From EsbW-18 sp033811555 (GTDB lineage Bacteria; Patescibacteriota; Minisyncoccia; Phycocordibacterales; EsbW-18), in contig JAPXOG010000001.1 in assembly GCA_033811555.1 (NCBI GenBank), positions 1-43,243 of the forward strand: 43,243 nucleotides of DNA, in the 5' to 3' direction. Below the pieces are notes generated by a model. It made no database searches. It saw nothing but the letters and a program-made list of their open reading frames with translations, and was not told the DNA's origin. Shown piece by piece: positions 16,883 through 23,460 of this stretch (positions are counted from its first letter, which is position 1; every line of letters starts with the position of its first letter). The position numbers and the translations under genes are program-made.

Positions 16883-18085
16883 TCAGCCAGTTATCTTGGA
16901 TTCGAGATACCCTTTTATATTTTTGATATAACGCTTAAGGTTATTAGGTAAAATCTGTCCAATAACTAAAATTGGGTTATCTTTACCTATTGCTTCATTT
17001 AGTGATTTCTGTAGTTGAAATTTATCTACTTCATTTATTACCCCCCAAGATTTAGATTGCTCAATTATTATAACCACATCTGCTTCTCCCAATTTAATTT
17101 CCTTTAAAAGCTCTTCTTTTCTAAGTCGTTCAATCCCTTCCTTAACTTTTTCTATTGAATCTAAATTAAGTAGAGATTCTACATTTTTTAATCCGGAATT
17201 TTTAATTAAATTATGGCATTCTCTTGCCACAACCATATTTCTAAAGCCCTCAAAATTGGATTGTCCATTTTTATCCAAAGAACCCGTTATGTCTATAAGG
17301 CAAACCGTATAGATAAAATCGATTTCGTCCTCACTAAAATTGCTTGAAAGAAACTTTTTATATATACCTGCGGATTTGGCATTATTAAATACTTGAAAAT
17401 GCAATTCGTGATTAGCAATACCTTTTAAAATAAGTTCGGAATCCTCAAGAAATCTTTCCATTTCCTCATCACTAGAAGCCATACTCTGGAGTATTCTTAC
17501 CCCTTCATCTCCATGATCTTTTACTTCTATCCCTAGCTCTTCCGCTAGTTTTCTACCAATACGGTATCCTATTTTTGTATACCCTTGTTCAGATAAAGCA
17601 GTTATTGCCCTTTCTTTATCACCTTTATTTAGATCTACTAACTCCCTCCATTCCTTCAATGTAAATACCCTCTGCTTCCCTTCTCCATTCTCTATATTCA
17701 TACAATCTGGCTTTCCCAAATCATGCAGATACGTATAAGTTTTTATTTTTTCATAGTTTGTTTTTACTGATCTAGTTATTTTTTCTCTAATTTCATCTTC
17801 AAATTCCTTAGGTAGTTCAAGAACTTTAAAATCAAACCTATCCGAGTTTATTGCTTCTATAGTTTCTAAAATAAGCCCCAAATGGGCTGCCATTTCCGGA
17901 CCTTCGTTATGATATGGACCTAATTGAGGAGTTTCGAGAGTATCTTTAACTAATCTCTTTAAACTTTCAGGTATTGATAAACCCTCCAGGTTTTCTTGCG
18001 CAAGTTTCATCCACCGATAAATCTTTCTTTCTTCTATTCCAGAAGTTTCATTTTCAGATAAATTTTCAGATGATTCACAATTCAT
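16883..18085 (-). CDS. HD-domain protein, putative metal-dependent phosphohydrolase
   Basis: 400 residues from the ATG at 18085; a TTG six codons upstream is also possible. Likely HD-superfamily ligands occur in order: H in EMAAHLGLIL, the HD pair in TYLHDLGKPD, H in VKDHGDEGVRIL, H in ANHELHFQ and D in CLIDITGSL. This suits a phosphohydrolase on nucleotides or phosphate esters, but no specific family is recognised. The last 80 or so residues (after EADVVIIIEQS) form a separate alpha/beta segment. Convergent with the deacetylase-like gene and AT-rich like it. Confidence 0.6.
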   Translation of the reverse strand: MNCESSENLSENETSGIEERKIYRWMKLAQENLEGLSIPESLKRLVKDTLETPQLGPYHNEGPEMAAHLGLILETIEAINSDRFDFKVLELPKEFEDEIREKITRSVKTNYEKIKTYTYLHDLGKPDCMNIENGEGKQRVFTLKEWRELVDLNKGDKERAITALSEQGYTKIGYRIGRKLAEELGIEVKDHGDEGVRILQSMASSDEEMERFLEDSELILKGIANHELHFQVFNNAKSAGIYKKFLSSNFSEDEIDFIYTVCLIDITGSLDKNGQSNFEGFRNMVVARECHNLIKNSGLKNVESLLNLDSIEKVKEGIERLRKEELLKEIKLGEADVVIIIEQSKSWGVINEVDKFQLQKSLNEAIGKDNPILVIGQILPNNLKRYIKNIKGYLESKITG

Positions 18086-18159
18086 ATCAATGTAAATAAA
18101 CAAAAAAAGAATTTCGATTCACAAAGTTTATATATCGTTTAAAAAGATGTGGTTTACCG

Positions 18160-18546
18160 CTACTTTTGAGATTCAATTCTTTCACTACGATTTTGTTCAT
18201 CTGCCTCCTCTTTCATTCTTTTCCATTGCGATTGTAATTCTGGGTCTGCAGGCAGTTCTCCGTTTGAAAATGGAACCCATATACCGCCTTTTTTGTAACC
18301 AGCTTCTTCAAGGGCACTCATACGATCTGAAGTATAAGGGGCAACATACATATGACCTTCGCCATCAACAAATGCCAGAATACCGTTGTTGTGGTCGTAA
18401 GTCATTATTTGTTCATTACGGATTATTACATTATATTCTTCTTCTGTGCCATAGTAATTAGTTACCATCCGTTGTGGTATTTTAAACCAGCTTCCATTAG
18501 GAAAATTTTCTAAATTCGATTCTTGTTCTTCTAATTTATTTTGCAT
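18160..18546 (-). CDS. Hypothetical protein, 128 residues
   Basis: Soluble and acidic, with no membrane helix or cysteine cluster. The N-terminal coil (MQNKLEEQESNLENF) is followed by a compact mixed region (FKIPQRMVTNYYGTEEEYNVIIRNEQIMTYDHNNGILAFVDGEGHMY) and a charged C-terminal helix (ELQSQWKRMKEEADEQNRSERIESQ). I recognise no family. It has a good promoter of its own and ends 75 nt before the HD-domain gene start, so co-transcription with that gene is possible. Confidence 0.6.
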   Translation of the reverse strand: MQNKLEEQESNLENFPNGSWFKIPQRMVTNYYGTEEEYNVIIRNEQIMTYDHNNGILAFVDGEGHMYVAPYTSDRMSALEEAGYKKGGIWVPFSNGELPADPELQSQWKRMKEEADEQNRSERIESQK

Positions 18547-18581
18547 ATTTTTATTTTATTTCTATTAATATCTGACAAGAT

Positions 18582-18611
18582 ATTATACAATCAAAAGTTA
18601 AACGAAATCAA
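18582..18611 (-). promoter_or_regulatory. Promoter of the 128-residue hypothetical gene
   Basis: On the minus strand TTGATT (18611-18606), 18-nt spacer, a perfect TATAAT (18587-18582). This gives a leader of about 30 nt without an SD. Confidence 0.6.
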
Positions 18612-18654
18612 ATTTTGGGCTGAACCAGATTGTAAAATATATAAAAATCTAATT

Positions 18655-18731
18655 TGGTGGGCGATACAGGATTTGAACCTGTGGCCTTTCGCGTGTGAAG
18701 CGAACGCTCTAACCAACTGAGCTAATCGCCC
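18655..18731 (-). tRNA. tRNA-Val(CAC)
   Basis: Read on the minus strand: acceptor GGGCGAT/ATCGCCC, D-arm GCTC/GAGC, anticodon loop TTCACAC (anticodon CAC, reads GTG), T-arm CAGG/CCTG, discriminator A and an encoded CCA (18657-18655). Confidence 0.97.
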
Positions 18732-18745
18732 CCAAAAGCACTTTC

Positions 18746-18791
18746 ATACTACCTCAAAAATACTTCACTTTGAAGTATTTTGTGGTATTCT
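18746..18791. promoter_or_regulatory. Divergent tRNA promoters sharing a palindromic -35 region
   Basis: Plus strand: TTCACT (18764-18769), 16 nt, TATTCT (18786-18791) with TGG upstream (extended -10), for tRNA-Ala(TGC). Minus strand: TTCAAA (18774-18769), 17 nt, TAGTAT (18751-18746), for tRNA-Val. Both -35 candidates lie in one perfect 11-bp inverted repeat (18757-18767 with 18771-18781, 3-nt loop). The -35 matches are only 4 of 6. Confidence 0.4.
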
Positions 18792-18803
18792 ATCTTTCAT
18801 TAC

Positions 18804-18876
18804 GGGCCCGTAGCTTAGTTGGTAGAGCGCCTCATTTGCAATGAGGAGGTCACCGGTTCAAATCCGGTCGGGTCCA
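18804..18876 (+). tRNA. tRNA-Ala(TGC)
   Basis: Acceptor GGGCCCG/CGGGTCC with the G3-U70 alanine identity pair, anticodon stem CCTCA/TGAGG with loop TTTGCAA (anticodon TGC, reads GCA), T-arm ACCGG/CCGGT, discriminator A. CCA is not encoded. Confidence 0.97.
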
Positions 18877-18958
18877 CAATTCTGAACCTTAAAAATATTC
18901 AAATAGAAACCTCCTATTCACTAACTCATCATAAAATTATGATTCGTGATAGCAAATA

Positions 18959-18967
18959 TGGTATTCT
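18959..18967 (+). promoter_or_regulatory. Extended -10 promoter of the tRNA-Pro / nadK / tRNA-Ala unit
   Basis: TGG followed by TATTCT (18962-18967), 8 nt before tRNA-Pro. The same nine bases precede tRNA-Ala(TGC). No strong -35. Confidence 0.45.
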
Positions 18968-18975
18968 CTTGTATT

Positions 18976-19046
18976 CGGGCTGTAGTATACCGGTAGTACG
19001 CACGCTTCGGGTGCGTGTAGACTGGGTTCGATTCCCAGCAGCCCGA
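18976..19046 (+). tRNA. tRNA-Pro(CGG)
   Basis: Acceptor CGGGCTG/CAGCCCG with the C1-G72 pair typical of bacterial tRNA-Pro, D-arm GTAT/GTAC, anticodon stem CACGC/GCGTG with loop TTCGGGT (anticodon CGG, reads CCG), T-arm CTGGG/CCCAG, discriminator A. CCA is not encoded. The nadK ATG follows after only 2 nt. Confidence 0.96.
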
Positions 19047-19048
19047 CA

Positions 19049-19744
19049 ATGAAAATAGCACTTATTGGCACTAATTTAGAAAAATTGGATTCTCTACTTG
19101 ATCCTTTTGCGAAGGAGTTTTCCTTAGTAGAACACAATCCTGATTATGTATTTGCATTTGGAGGGGATGGTACTCTTATGCGCGCTGAATATAATTTTCC
19201 TGGTATACCGAAACTTTTCCTTCGTAATAGTAAAATAGCGAAATTGGCCCATAAACATGAAAATGAAGATGTGCTTAGAGCATTTTTTGCTAGACAATTT
19301 ACTATTATTGAACAAATGAAATTGCTTATAACAACTTCGCATGCAACTGCTGAAGCTCTAAATGATGTAGTAATACACAACGCAGATCCACGCCATGCTA
19401 TACGCTATAGTGTTACAATTGACAATCGTCGAATACACAATGAGGTTATAGGAGACGGAATTGTATGCGCTACTCCTTTAGGTTCTACAGGATATTACAG
19501 ATCAATAACAGATGGAATTTTTGAATCTGGCATAGGACTTGCTTTTAACAACAGCACTGAACAAACCGATCATATTGTAGTATCAGAAAAATCCATCCTC
19601 TCTTTTGTAATAACTCGCGGACCTGCATTTTGTTATGCAGATAACCAGGAGAACTTTTTCGAACTTAACGACGGTGATACCGCGATAATTCAAAAATCAA
19701 AAAATATTGCTAAAATAATCTCCGTGGATATAAAGGGCCTATAG
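19049..19744 (+). CDS. nadK: NAD kinase
   Basis: 231 residues, somewhat short for the family (roughly 260-300). Phosphorylates NAD to NADP. The signature GGDGT motif (FAFGGDGTLMRAE), the substrate-site ALNDVVIH and the glycine-rich IGDGIVCATPLGSTGYYRSITDG are intact; the N-terminal alpha/beta domain is trimmed. The ATG lies 2 nt after tRNA-Pro, so tRNA 3'-end cleavage would leave an mRNA starting with CA-AUG. The last 10 nt of the frame, including the stop, are the first 10 nt of tRNA-Ala(CGC). No SD is present. Confidence 0.93.
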   Translation: MKIALIGTNLEKLDSLLDPFAKEFSLVEHNPDYVFAFGGDGTLMRAEYNFPGIPKLFLRNSKIAKLAHKHENEDVLRAFFARQFTIIEQMKLLITTSHATAEALNDVVIHNADPRHAIRYSVTIDNRRIHNEVIGDGIVCATPLGSTGYYRSITDGIFESGIGLAFNNSTEQTDHIVVSEKSILSFVITRGPAFCYADNQENFFELNDGDTAIIQKSKNIAKIISVDIKGL

Positions 19745-19808
19745 TAAAGTGGTATTACGCGGCATTCGCATTGCCGAATCCCGGGTTCGACTCCCGGTAG
19801 GTCCACCA
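19735..19808 (+). tRNA. tRNA-Ala(CGC), overlapping the 3' end of nadK
   Basis: Acceptor GGGCCTA/TAGGTCC with G3-U70, D-arm GTAA/TTAC, anticodon stem CGGCA/TGCCG with loop TTCGCAT (anticodon CGC, reads GCG), 4-nt variable loop, T-arm CCGGG/CCCGG, discriminator A, CCA encoded (19806-19808). Third alanine tRNA of the window. Its first base is the last base of nadK codon 229. Confidence 0.95.
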
Positions 19809-19825
19809 AAGTTGGTTATGTCTCT

Positions 19826-19998
19826 CTCGGCGTTTCACTCGCCGAGTATGCACGGAGGATATTGGATCTTCTAGGTCGCATTGCCAATCCTCTAGTAGTT
19901 TTCTAAGCACTACGAGTTTTGGGAAGTTCTCTTAAAAAACTTCCCTCTGTTCCTTGGATGTGTGTCCAAGCTGATTAGTACAAAAGTACGAAAACAGA
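19826..19998 (+). ncRNA. Candidate structured RNA downstream of tRNA-Ala(CGC)
   Basis: No ORF of note. Reading by eye finds six local helices in 173 nt: 19826-19832/19840-19846 (7 bp, 7-nt loop), 19855-19865/19884-19892 (9 bp with a 2-nt bulge), 19895-19899/19909-19913 (5 bp), 19921-19928/19938-19945 (8 bp, perfect), 19953-19958/19965-19970 (6 bp) and 19978-19981/19986-19989 (4 bp, AAAA loop). A further helix, 19946-19951/19993-19998, encloses the last two as a multibranch junction. No tmRNA, RNase P, SRP or 6S consensus recognised. It could be a free RNA matured from the tRNA transcript or an rRNA-type leader. Confidence 0.45.
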
Positions 19999-19999
19999 C

Positions 20000-20010
20000 T
20001 GCTCTTTGAG
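20000..20010 (+). promoter_or_regulatory. boxA-like antitermination element
   Basis: TGCTCTTTGAG followed by AAAAG closely resembles the Nus-factor boxA of bacterial rRNA leaders. It lies just after the structured region, but no rRNA gene follows. The rest of 20011-20148 is AT-rich, with one weak 6-bp hairpin near 20069-20085. Confidence 0.4.
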
Positions 20011-20148
20011 AAAAGTGTTAAAGATTATATAGTTTCATTTAGATATTCTTGGTAAGATAAAATTGACGTGTGTTATAAAAACACATCTTGAAAATTATTA
20101 ACAAAAAACAAAATAGAAATTAGCACCGTCTACACAGGATATACTCAA

Positions 20149-20679
20149 ATGGATTTTAATACCGATATACTGTACACATTCAATAGTATATTAGGTCTGT
20201 CCCCTCTTCTGGACGGAATTGTTTTGTTTTTTGCAAAATACTATATCTACTTGATTGCATTAATCTCTACAGTTGTTTGGTACTTAAATATATGGAAGGG
20301 ATCTTTACTTGCTTTTTGGAAAAATACAAAAGCTCTTATAGTAAGCGTCATAGGAGCAGAAACACTTACACTTGTCATACGCGCAGTTTATGAAAGTCCT
20401 CGTCCACTGCAAGTACTCAATATACCGTATCTATTTGAAAAAACATCAAATTCGTTCCCTTCTGGACACACTATGTTTGTGTTCTCATTGGCTACATCAA
20501 TATATTTTTTTGGAAATAAAAAAGTAGCAGTAATGCTTTATGCTTCAGGGTTATTAATAGGAATAGCGCGCATTGCTGCAGGAGTTCATTATCCGCTAGA
20601 CATATTAGGAGGTATTATTTTAGGAACTCTTACTGGATACATAGCATATCGTTTCTTAGGTAAAAAAGACAGTCAATAA
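20149..20679 (+). CDS. PAP2-family membrane phosphatase, possible undecaprenyl-diphosphatase
   Basis: 176 residues with five or six membrane helices. The acid-phosphatase motifs appear in order: a shortened first motif ending ESPRP, the central PSGH in NSFPSGHTMF, and the last motif ARIAAGVHYPLDILGG with the catalytic His and Asp. It would remove phosphate from a lipid pyrophosphate on the outer membrane face, which fits recycling of the peptidoglycan lipid carrier (BcrC-type), but substrates cannot be fixed from sequence. A TATACT lies 3 nt before the ATG, too close to serve it simply, so the real promoter is unclear. Confidence 0.85.
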   Translation: MDFNTDILYTFNSILGLSPLLDGIVLFFAKYYIYLIALISTVVWYLNIWKGSLLAFWKNTKALIVSVIGAETLTLVIRAVYESPRPLQVLNIPYLFEKTSNSFPSGHTMFVFSLATSIYFFGNKKVAVMLYASGLLIGIARIAAGVHYPLDILGGIILGTLTGYIAYRFLGKKDSQ

Positions 20680-20716
20680 CAAATTTACATACAAAAATGT
20701 TCACGATTGCATACAA

Positions 20717-20745
20717 TTGACATTTCACAATAAACCTCCTATAAC
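20717..20745 (+). promoter_or_regulatory. Consensus promoter of small-gene cassette 1
   Basis: TTGACA (20717-20722), 17-nt spacer, TATAAC (20740-20745). The -35 is perfect, unlike those of the housekeeping genes here. Confidence 0.75.
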
Positions 20746-20779
20746 AAATCTGGACTCTTCACACAAGAAAGGAGAACGT

Positions 20780-20968
20780 GTGAACAAGAAAAGCTTATGG
20801 TCAAAAGAATTGCGAAGAATCGGGTGGAACCGACTCCTTCTGGAACGGCTTCGGTTCCATTGTTCTGGTCGGTGTGAACGCACTGTGATACACCAATTCA
20901 ATCAATTGGTGGCCACCGGAAAAGCGCGCTGGGTTCATCCACCAGGAAGAGGAATCACTCGCGTTTAG
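20780..20968 (+). CDS. Small cassette gene 1, basic 62-residue protein of unknown function
   Basis: Starts with GTG, chosen because a strong SD (AAAGGAG, 20768-20774) ends 5 nt upstream; the frame is open further upstream but that part overlaps the promoter. The protein is basic and Trp-containing (SLWSKELRRIGWNRLLLERL, then VIHQFNQLVATGKARWVHPPGRG). The end faintly recalls the recognition helix and wing of a winged-helix domain, but this is a weak impression. Higher GC than its neighbours. Two perfect 8-bp inverted repeats inside the frame (20826-20833/20851-20858 and 20891-20898/20904-20911) leave open a structured RNA instead of, or as well as, a protein. Confidence 0.6.
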   Translation: MNKKSLWSKELRRIGWNRLLLERLRFHCSGRCERTVIHQFNQLVATGKARWVHPPGRGITRV

Positions 20969-20970
20969 TA

Positions 20971-20997
20971 ATAAAGCCCCTTAGTGGGCTTTATTTT
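20971..20997 (+). terminator. Intrinsic terminator of cassette 1
   Basis: Perfect 9-bp stem ATAAAGCCC/GGGCTTTAT with a 6-nt loop, 3 nt after the stop, followed by TTT. It touches the end of the convergent ddl gene and may serve it too. Confidence 0.8.
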
Positions 20998-21964
20998 ATA
21001 TACGATTTATGGCGTTAGAAATAACATGATGGATAAAATGAGTCATAGGTATGCCTACTGCCTCTAAAGCTTTTGGAATCAATGATGTTTGTGTGAGCCC
21101 TGGAAGCGTATTTATTTCCAAAACAAATACTCCACGTGAAGTTACAATACAATCAGTACGAGAATATTGCGACGCACCAACAGCTCGATGTGCCCGACGT
21201 GCCACTTCTTTAATATCTTGTATTTCTTTTGCTGAAAATCTCCCTGGACAACGCTCTTCTGTATTTGTTCCGTATTTTGAATCGTAATCAAAGAAAAACT
21301 TTTCCTTCGGAGGTATAATTTCAACAGGTGGCAAAGAATATAATTCATCTACTCGAAAATTCTCTATTACACCACAAGTGGCTTCCTTGCCTGAAATTCT
21401 CGCTTCAATAAGCACTTTTGGAGAATATTGAGTTGCATTCTCAACCGCTTCAACCAGTTCAGGATATGTACGTGCTACTGAAACACCGAGTGAAGACCCC
21501 GACATCATTGGCTTAACTACGCTAGGATTCGGAAACGTTCTAAAAATTTCAAGGAGGTCTTCTGTGGTGTTTTTTAAAGTATCAAACACTGTATGTGGAG
21601 CTATATTAAGCCCAAAACTCTTGAAAGCTTCTTTTGCTCTTAATTTATGCATAGCGAGAGCAGAAGCTATCGCATGAGATCCTGTATACGGAACGTTTAG
21701 GTTATCCAAGAGACGTTGTATTTCACCGTCTTCACCATACGTACCATGGAGAGCATTAAATATGACATCTACCCTACGTGCCACCTGTTCTGGTGCAAGA
21801 GGATACCCCTTCACATACCACTCCCCAGAACGATCGATAAACACATCTACTGGCTCATATATTTCAGGGGACAATGAAGACAGAACCGTGGATCCTGTTT
21901 TTAAAGACACGTCATATTCCAAGCTAGGACCTCCACGCAATACTCCGACTTTGATTTTTGACAT
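20996..21964 (-). CDS. ddl: D-alanine--D-alanine ligase
   Basis: 322 residues, normal length. ATP-dependent synthesis of the D-Ala-D-Ala end of the peptidoglycan stem. The N-terminal substrate motif GVLRGGPSLEYDVSLKTG, VIFNALHGTYGEDGEIQ, the ATP-grasp segments PSVVKPMMSGSSLGV and GVFVLEINTLPGLTQTSLIPKA are all present. The ATG at 21964 is supported by an extended -10 (TGA-TATACT, 21976-21971) ending 6 nt upstream, another leaderless arrangement. Works in the same pathway as murI. Confidence 0.96.
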   Translation of the reverse strand: MSKIKVGVLRGGPSLEYDVSLKTGSTVLSSLSPEIYEPVDVFIDRSGEWYVKGYPLAPEQVARRVDVIFNALHGTYGEDGEIQRLLDNLNVPYTGSHAIASALAMHKLRAKEAFKSFGLNIAPHTVFDTLKNTTEDLLEIFRTFPNPSVVKPMMSGSSLGVSVARTYPELVEAVENATQYSPKVLIEARISGKEATCGVIENFRVDELYSLPPVEIIPPKEKFFFDYDSKYGTNTEERCPGRFSAKEIQDIKEVARRAHRAVGASQYSRTDCIVTSRGVFVLEINTLPGLTQTSLIPKALEAVGIPMTHFIHHVISNAINRI

Positions 21965-21970
21965 ATCTAC

Positions 21971-21979
21971 AGTATATCA
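21971..21979 (-). promoter_or_regulatory. Extended -10 promoter of ddl, leaderless geometry
   Basis: TGA followed by TATACT (21976-21971) on the minus strand, with 6 nt to the ATG. No strong -35. Confidence 0.55.
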
Positions 21980-21981
21980 AA

Positions 21982-23217
21982 TTATGACCGAGAACGTTTT
22001 TTTCTATGATGAAAAAGAGAAAACCTGTGTGCTTCAGCATTTGCTAGCAGAATTGAATGTTCATGCTTTGTTACGAGTTCCCTATTCCCCATTATTTGCT
22101 CCGGACGATGTCGTTTGTTTTTTGTAACTGCAACTACAGGAATACTATAGCCAAATTCGCGCAAAACACTTTCAGTAGCATATTTCTGAGCTTTACCTCC
22201 ATCAACAACTATAATTCTCGGTGGTTGCCATTCTATATGATTAAGTCTCCGCTCTAGCACTTCTTTAAGCGCTGATACGTCTCCAGAGCTTGCCGTTTTT
22301 ATGTTAAATGTACGATATTCTCGCTTCTTAGCTTCTCCATCTTCGACGACTACCATTACTCCAACTCGATTAGCCTCCATTGTATGAGAAACGTCATATG
22401 CCTCTATCCTAATTTTAGATTTTGTATTTCTAACCTCAGACTTGAGTAATGCGACATCATTGATATGTTTAAGAGCTAGAAGCCTCCGCTTCAATTCAGA
22501 CGCATGTTCAAAATTCCTTACTTTTATGGCTTTCCCCATTTCATTTTCCAGCTGTCGCTGAATATTTTTCTTTTTTCCTTCAAAAAACAAAATTAGATGT
22601 CTTATCGTACGTAAATATTCTTTTTTTCCTAGTTTAGTTATATCTGGAGCAAGACCTATTTCCTGATATATACGAGATTTATTTTTTTCATTAAAGAGTG
22701 GGGCATCATTTTTTCCACGAAAAGGAAAAATCTTTCGCAAAATCCTTAACGCCTCTTTTAACTGACCTCCATTTGTAAAAGGACCAAATACTTTTTTATA
22801 CTCATTTACTTTTCTAAAAAGCAGTTCTCGCTCTCTAACAGAAAATACACGCGGACATTCTTCTTCGGTTACTACCACAAAGCTAAAACTCTTATCATCT
22901 TTTTCTAGTGCATTATATTTTGGCTGATATTTTTTTATAAGAGATGCTTCTAAAATGAGAGCTTCCAAAACCGAGTCAGTTTTTTTAAAAGAAATATCTG
23001 TTGCCTTTGACAGCATTTTGACTATACGCGGTCCTCGTGTCTCCAAAATTTCAGAAGAAAAATAGCTACGCACACGATTACGCAGAGAAGTTGCTTTACC
23101 TATATACAAAATATTTCGTTCTTTCCTACTTTTCCCTTCTTGATTCAAAGCACCAATAAAAAAATAGACACCGGGTGCATCGGGCAATTTCTCAACCTTG
23201 TCAACAGATAGTCTCAT
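21982..23217 (-). CDS. uvrC: UvrC excinuclease subunit, minimal form
   Basis: 411 residues against about 600 in typical UvrC. Present: the GIY-YIG nuclease (GVYFF...ILYIGKATSLRNRVRSYF, residues 1-100), the UVR motif that binds UvrB (EMGKAIKVRNFEHASELKRRL, about 205-225) and the RNase H-like second nuclease with its Asp in EAYDVSHTM, Asp in IIVVDGGKAQ and late His in NAEAHRFS. Absent: the cysteine cluster normally between the first nuclease and the UVR motif, and the C-terminal tandem helix-hairpin-helix; the protein stops right after the EAHRF helix with a basic tail. Both incision centres look usable. Start set by a -10 box 6 nt upstream. Confidence 0.93.
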   Translation of the reverse strand: MRLSVDKVEKLPDAPGVYFFIGALNQEGKSRKERNILYIGKATSLRNRVRSYFSSEILETRGPRIVKMLSKATDISFKKTDSVLEALILEASLIKKYQPKYNALEKDDKSFSFVVVTEEECPRVFSVRERELLFRKVNEYKKVFGPFTNGGQLKEALRILRKIFPFRGKNDAPLFNEKNKSRIYQEIGLAPDITKLGKKEYLRTIRHLILFFEGKKKNIQRQLENEMGKAIKVRNFEHASELKRRLLALKHINDVALLKSEVRNTKSKIRIEAYDVSHTMEANRVGVMVVVEDGEAKKREYRTFNIKTASSGDVSALKEVLERRLNHIEWQPPRIIVVDGGKAQKYATESVLREFGYSIPVVAVTKNKRHRPEQIMGNRELVTKHEHSILLANAEAHRFSLFHHRKKRSRS

Positions 23218-23219
23218 AA

Positions 23220-23233
23220 AGCCATGTTATCAT
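23220..23233. promoter_or_regulatory. Palindrome carrying both -10 boxes of uvrC and cassette 2
   Basis: CCATGTTATCATGG region (23222-23235): read on the minus strand it gives TGA-TAACAT (-10 at 23229-23224) for uvrC, and on the plus strand TGT-TATCAT (-10 at 23228-23233) for the small gene at 23255. The two -10 boxes overlap, so only one polymerase could bind at a time. Confidence 0.45.
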
Positions 23234-23254
23234 GGAAGACAGAAAGGAGGGGTT

Positions 23255-23437
23255 ATGCTTACTTGTACAAAATGCGGTTTTCCGGTATCTGAATCTGGGT
23301 ACATCCGGGAGCACAACATGATATGGTGTCCCATGTGCTACAAACCCAAGAACCATCCGGATCGGTGGTATCGCCCTTCTCCTACCGAACAAAAGAAGGT
23401 GCGAATACTACTTAAAGAAACCGATATTGTCGACTGA
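23255..23437 (+). CDS. Small cassette gene 2, 60-residue zinc-ribbon protein
   Basis: ATG at 23255 preceded by a textbook SD (AAAGGAGG, 23243-23250, 4 nt spacer). Two CxxC knuckles (C4/C7 and C25/C28) form a zinc ribbon in the first half; the second half is basic and Pro/Trp/Tyr-rich (KPKNHPDRWYRPSPTEQKK). Such small ribbons often bind nucleic acid or protein partners, but no family is recognised. It lies between uvrC (divergent) and the coiled-coil gene (convergent) with its own terminator, and ends in TGA. Confidence 0.75.
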   Translation: MLTCTKCGFPVSESGYIREHNMIWCPMCYKPKNHPDRWYRPSPTEQKKVRILLKETDIVD

Positions 23438-23458
23438 CCCGCTTTCCAGCGGGTTTTT
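23437..23458 (+). terminator. Intrinsic terminator of cassette 2
   Basis: ACCCGC/GCGGGT stem with a 6-nt loop and a run of T to 23458; it overlaps the last base of the stop codon. It ends 2 nt before the convergent coiled-coil gene. Confidence 0.85.
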
Positions 23459-23460
23459 CT

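Noticed and set aside
19848..19874. Eight-codon frame (MHGGYWIF) inside the structured region, as a possible attenuation leader peptide
   Set aside because: Far too short to judge, no SD, and no biosynthetic gene follows; kept only as part of the structured-RNA region.
19826..20010. tmRNA, RNase P RNA, SRP RNA or 6S RNA
   Set aside because: No tag frame or tRNA-like ends, no RNase P conserved regions, no SRP tetraloop domain, and the two ends do not pair as in 6S RNA.
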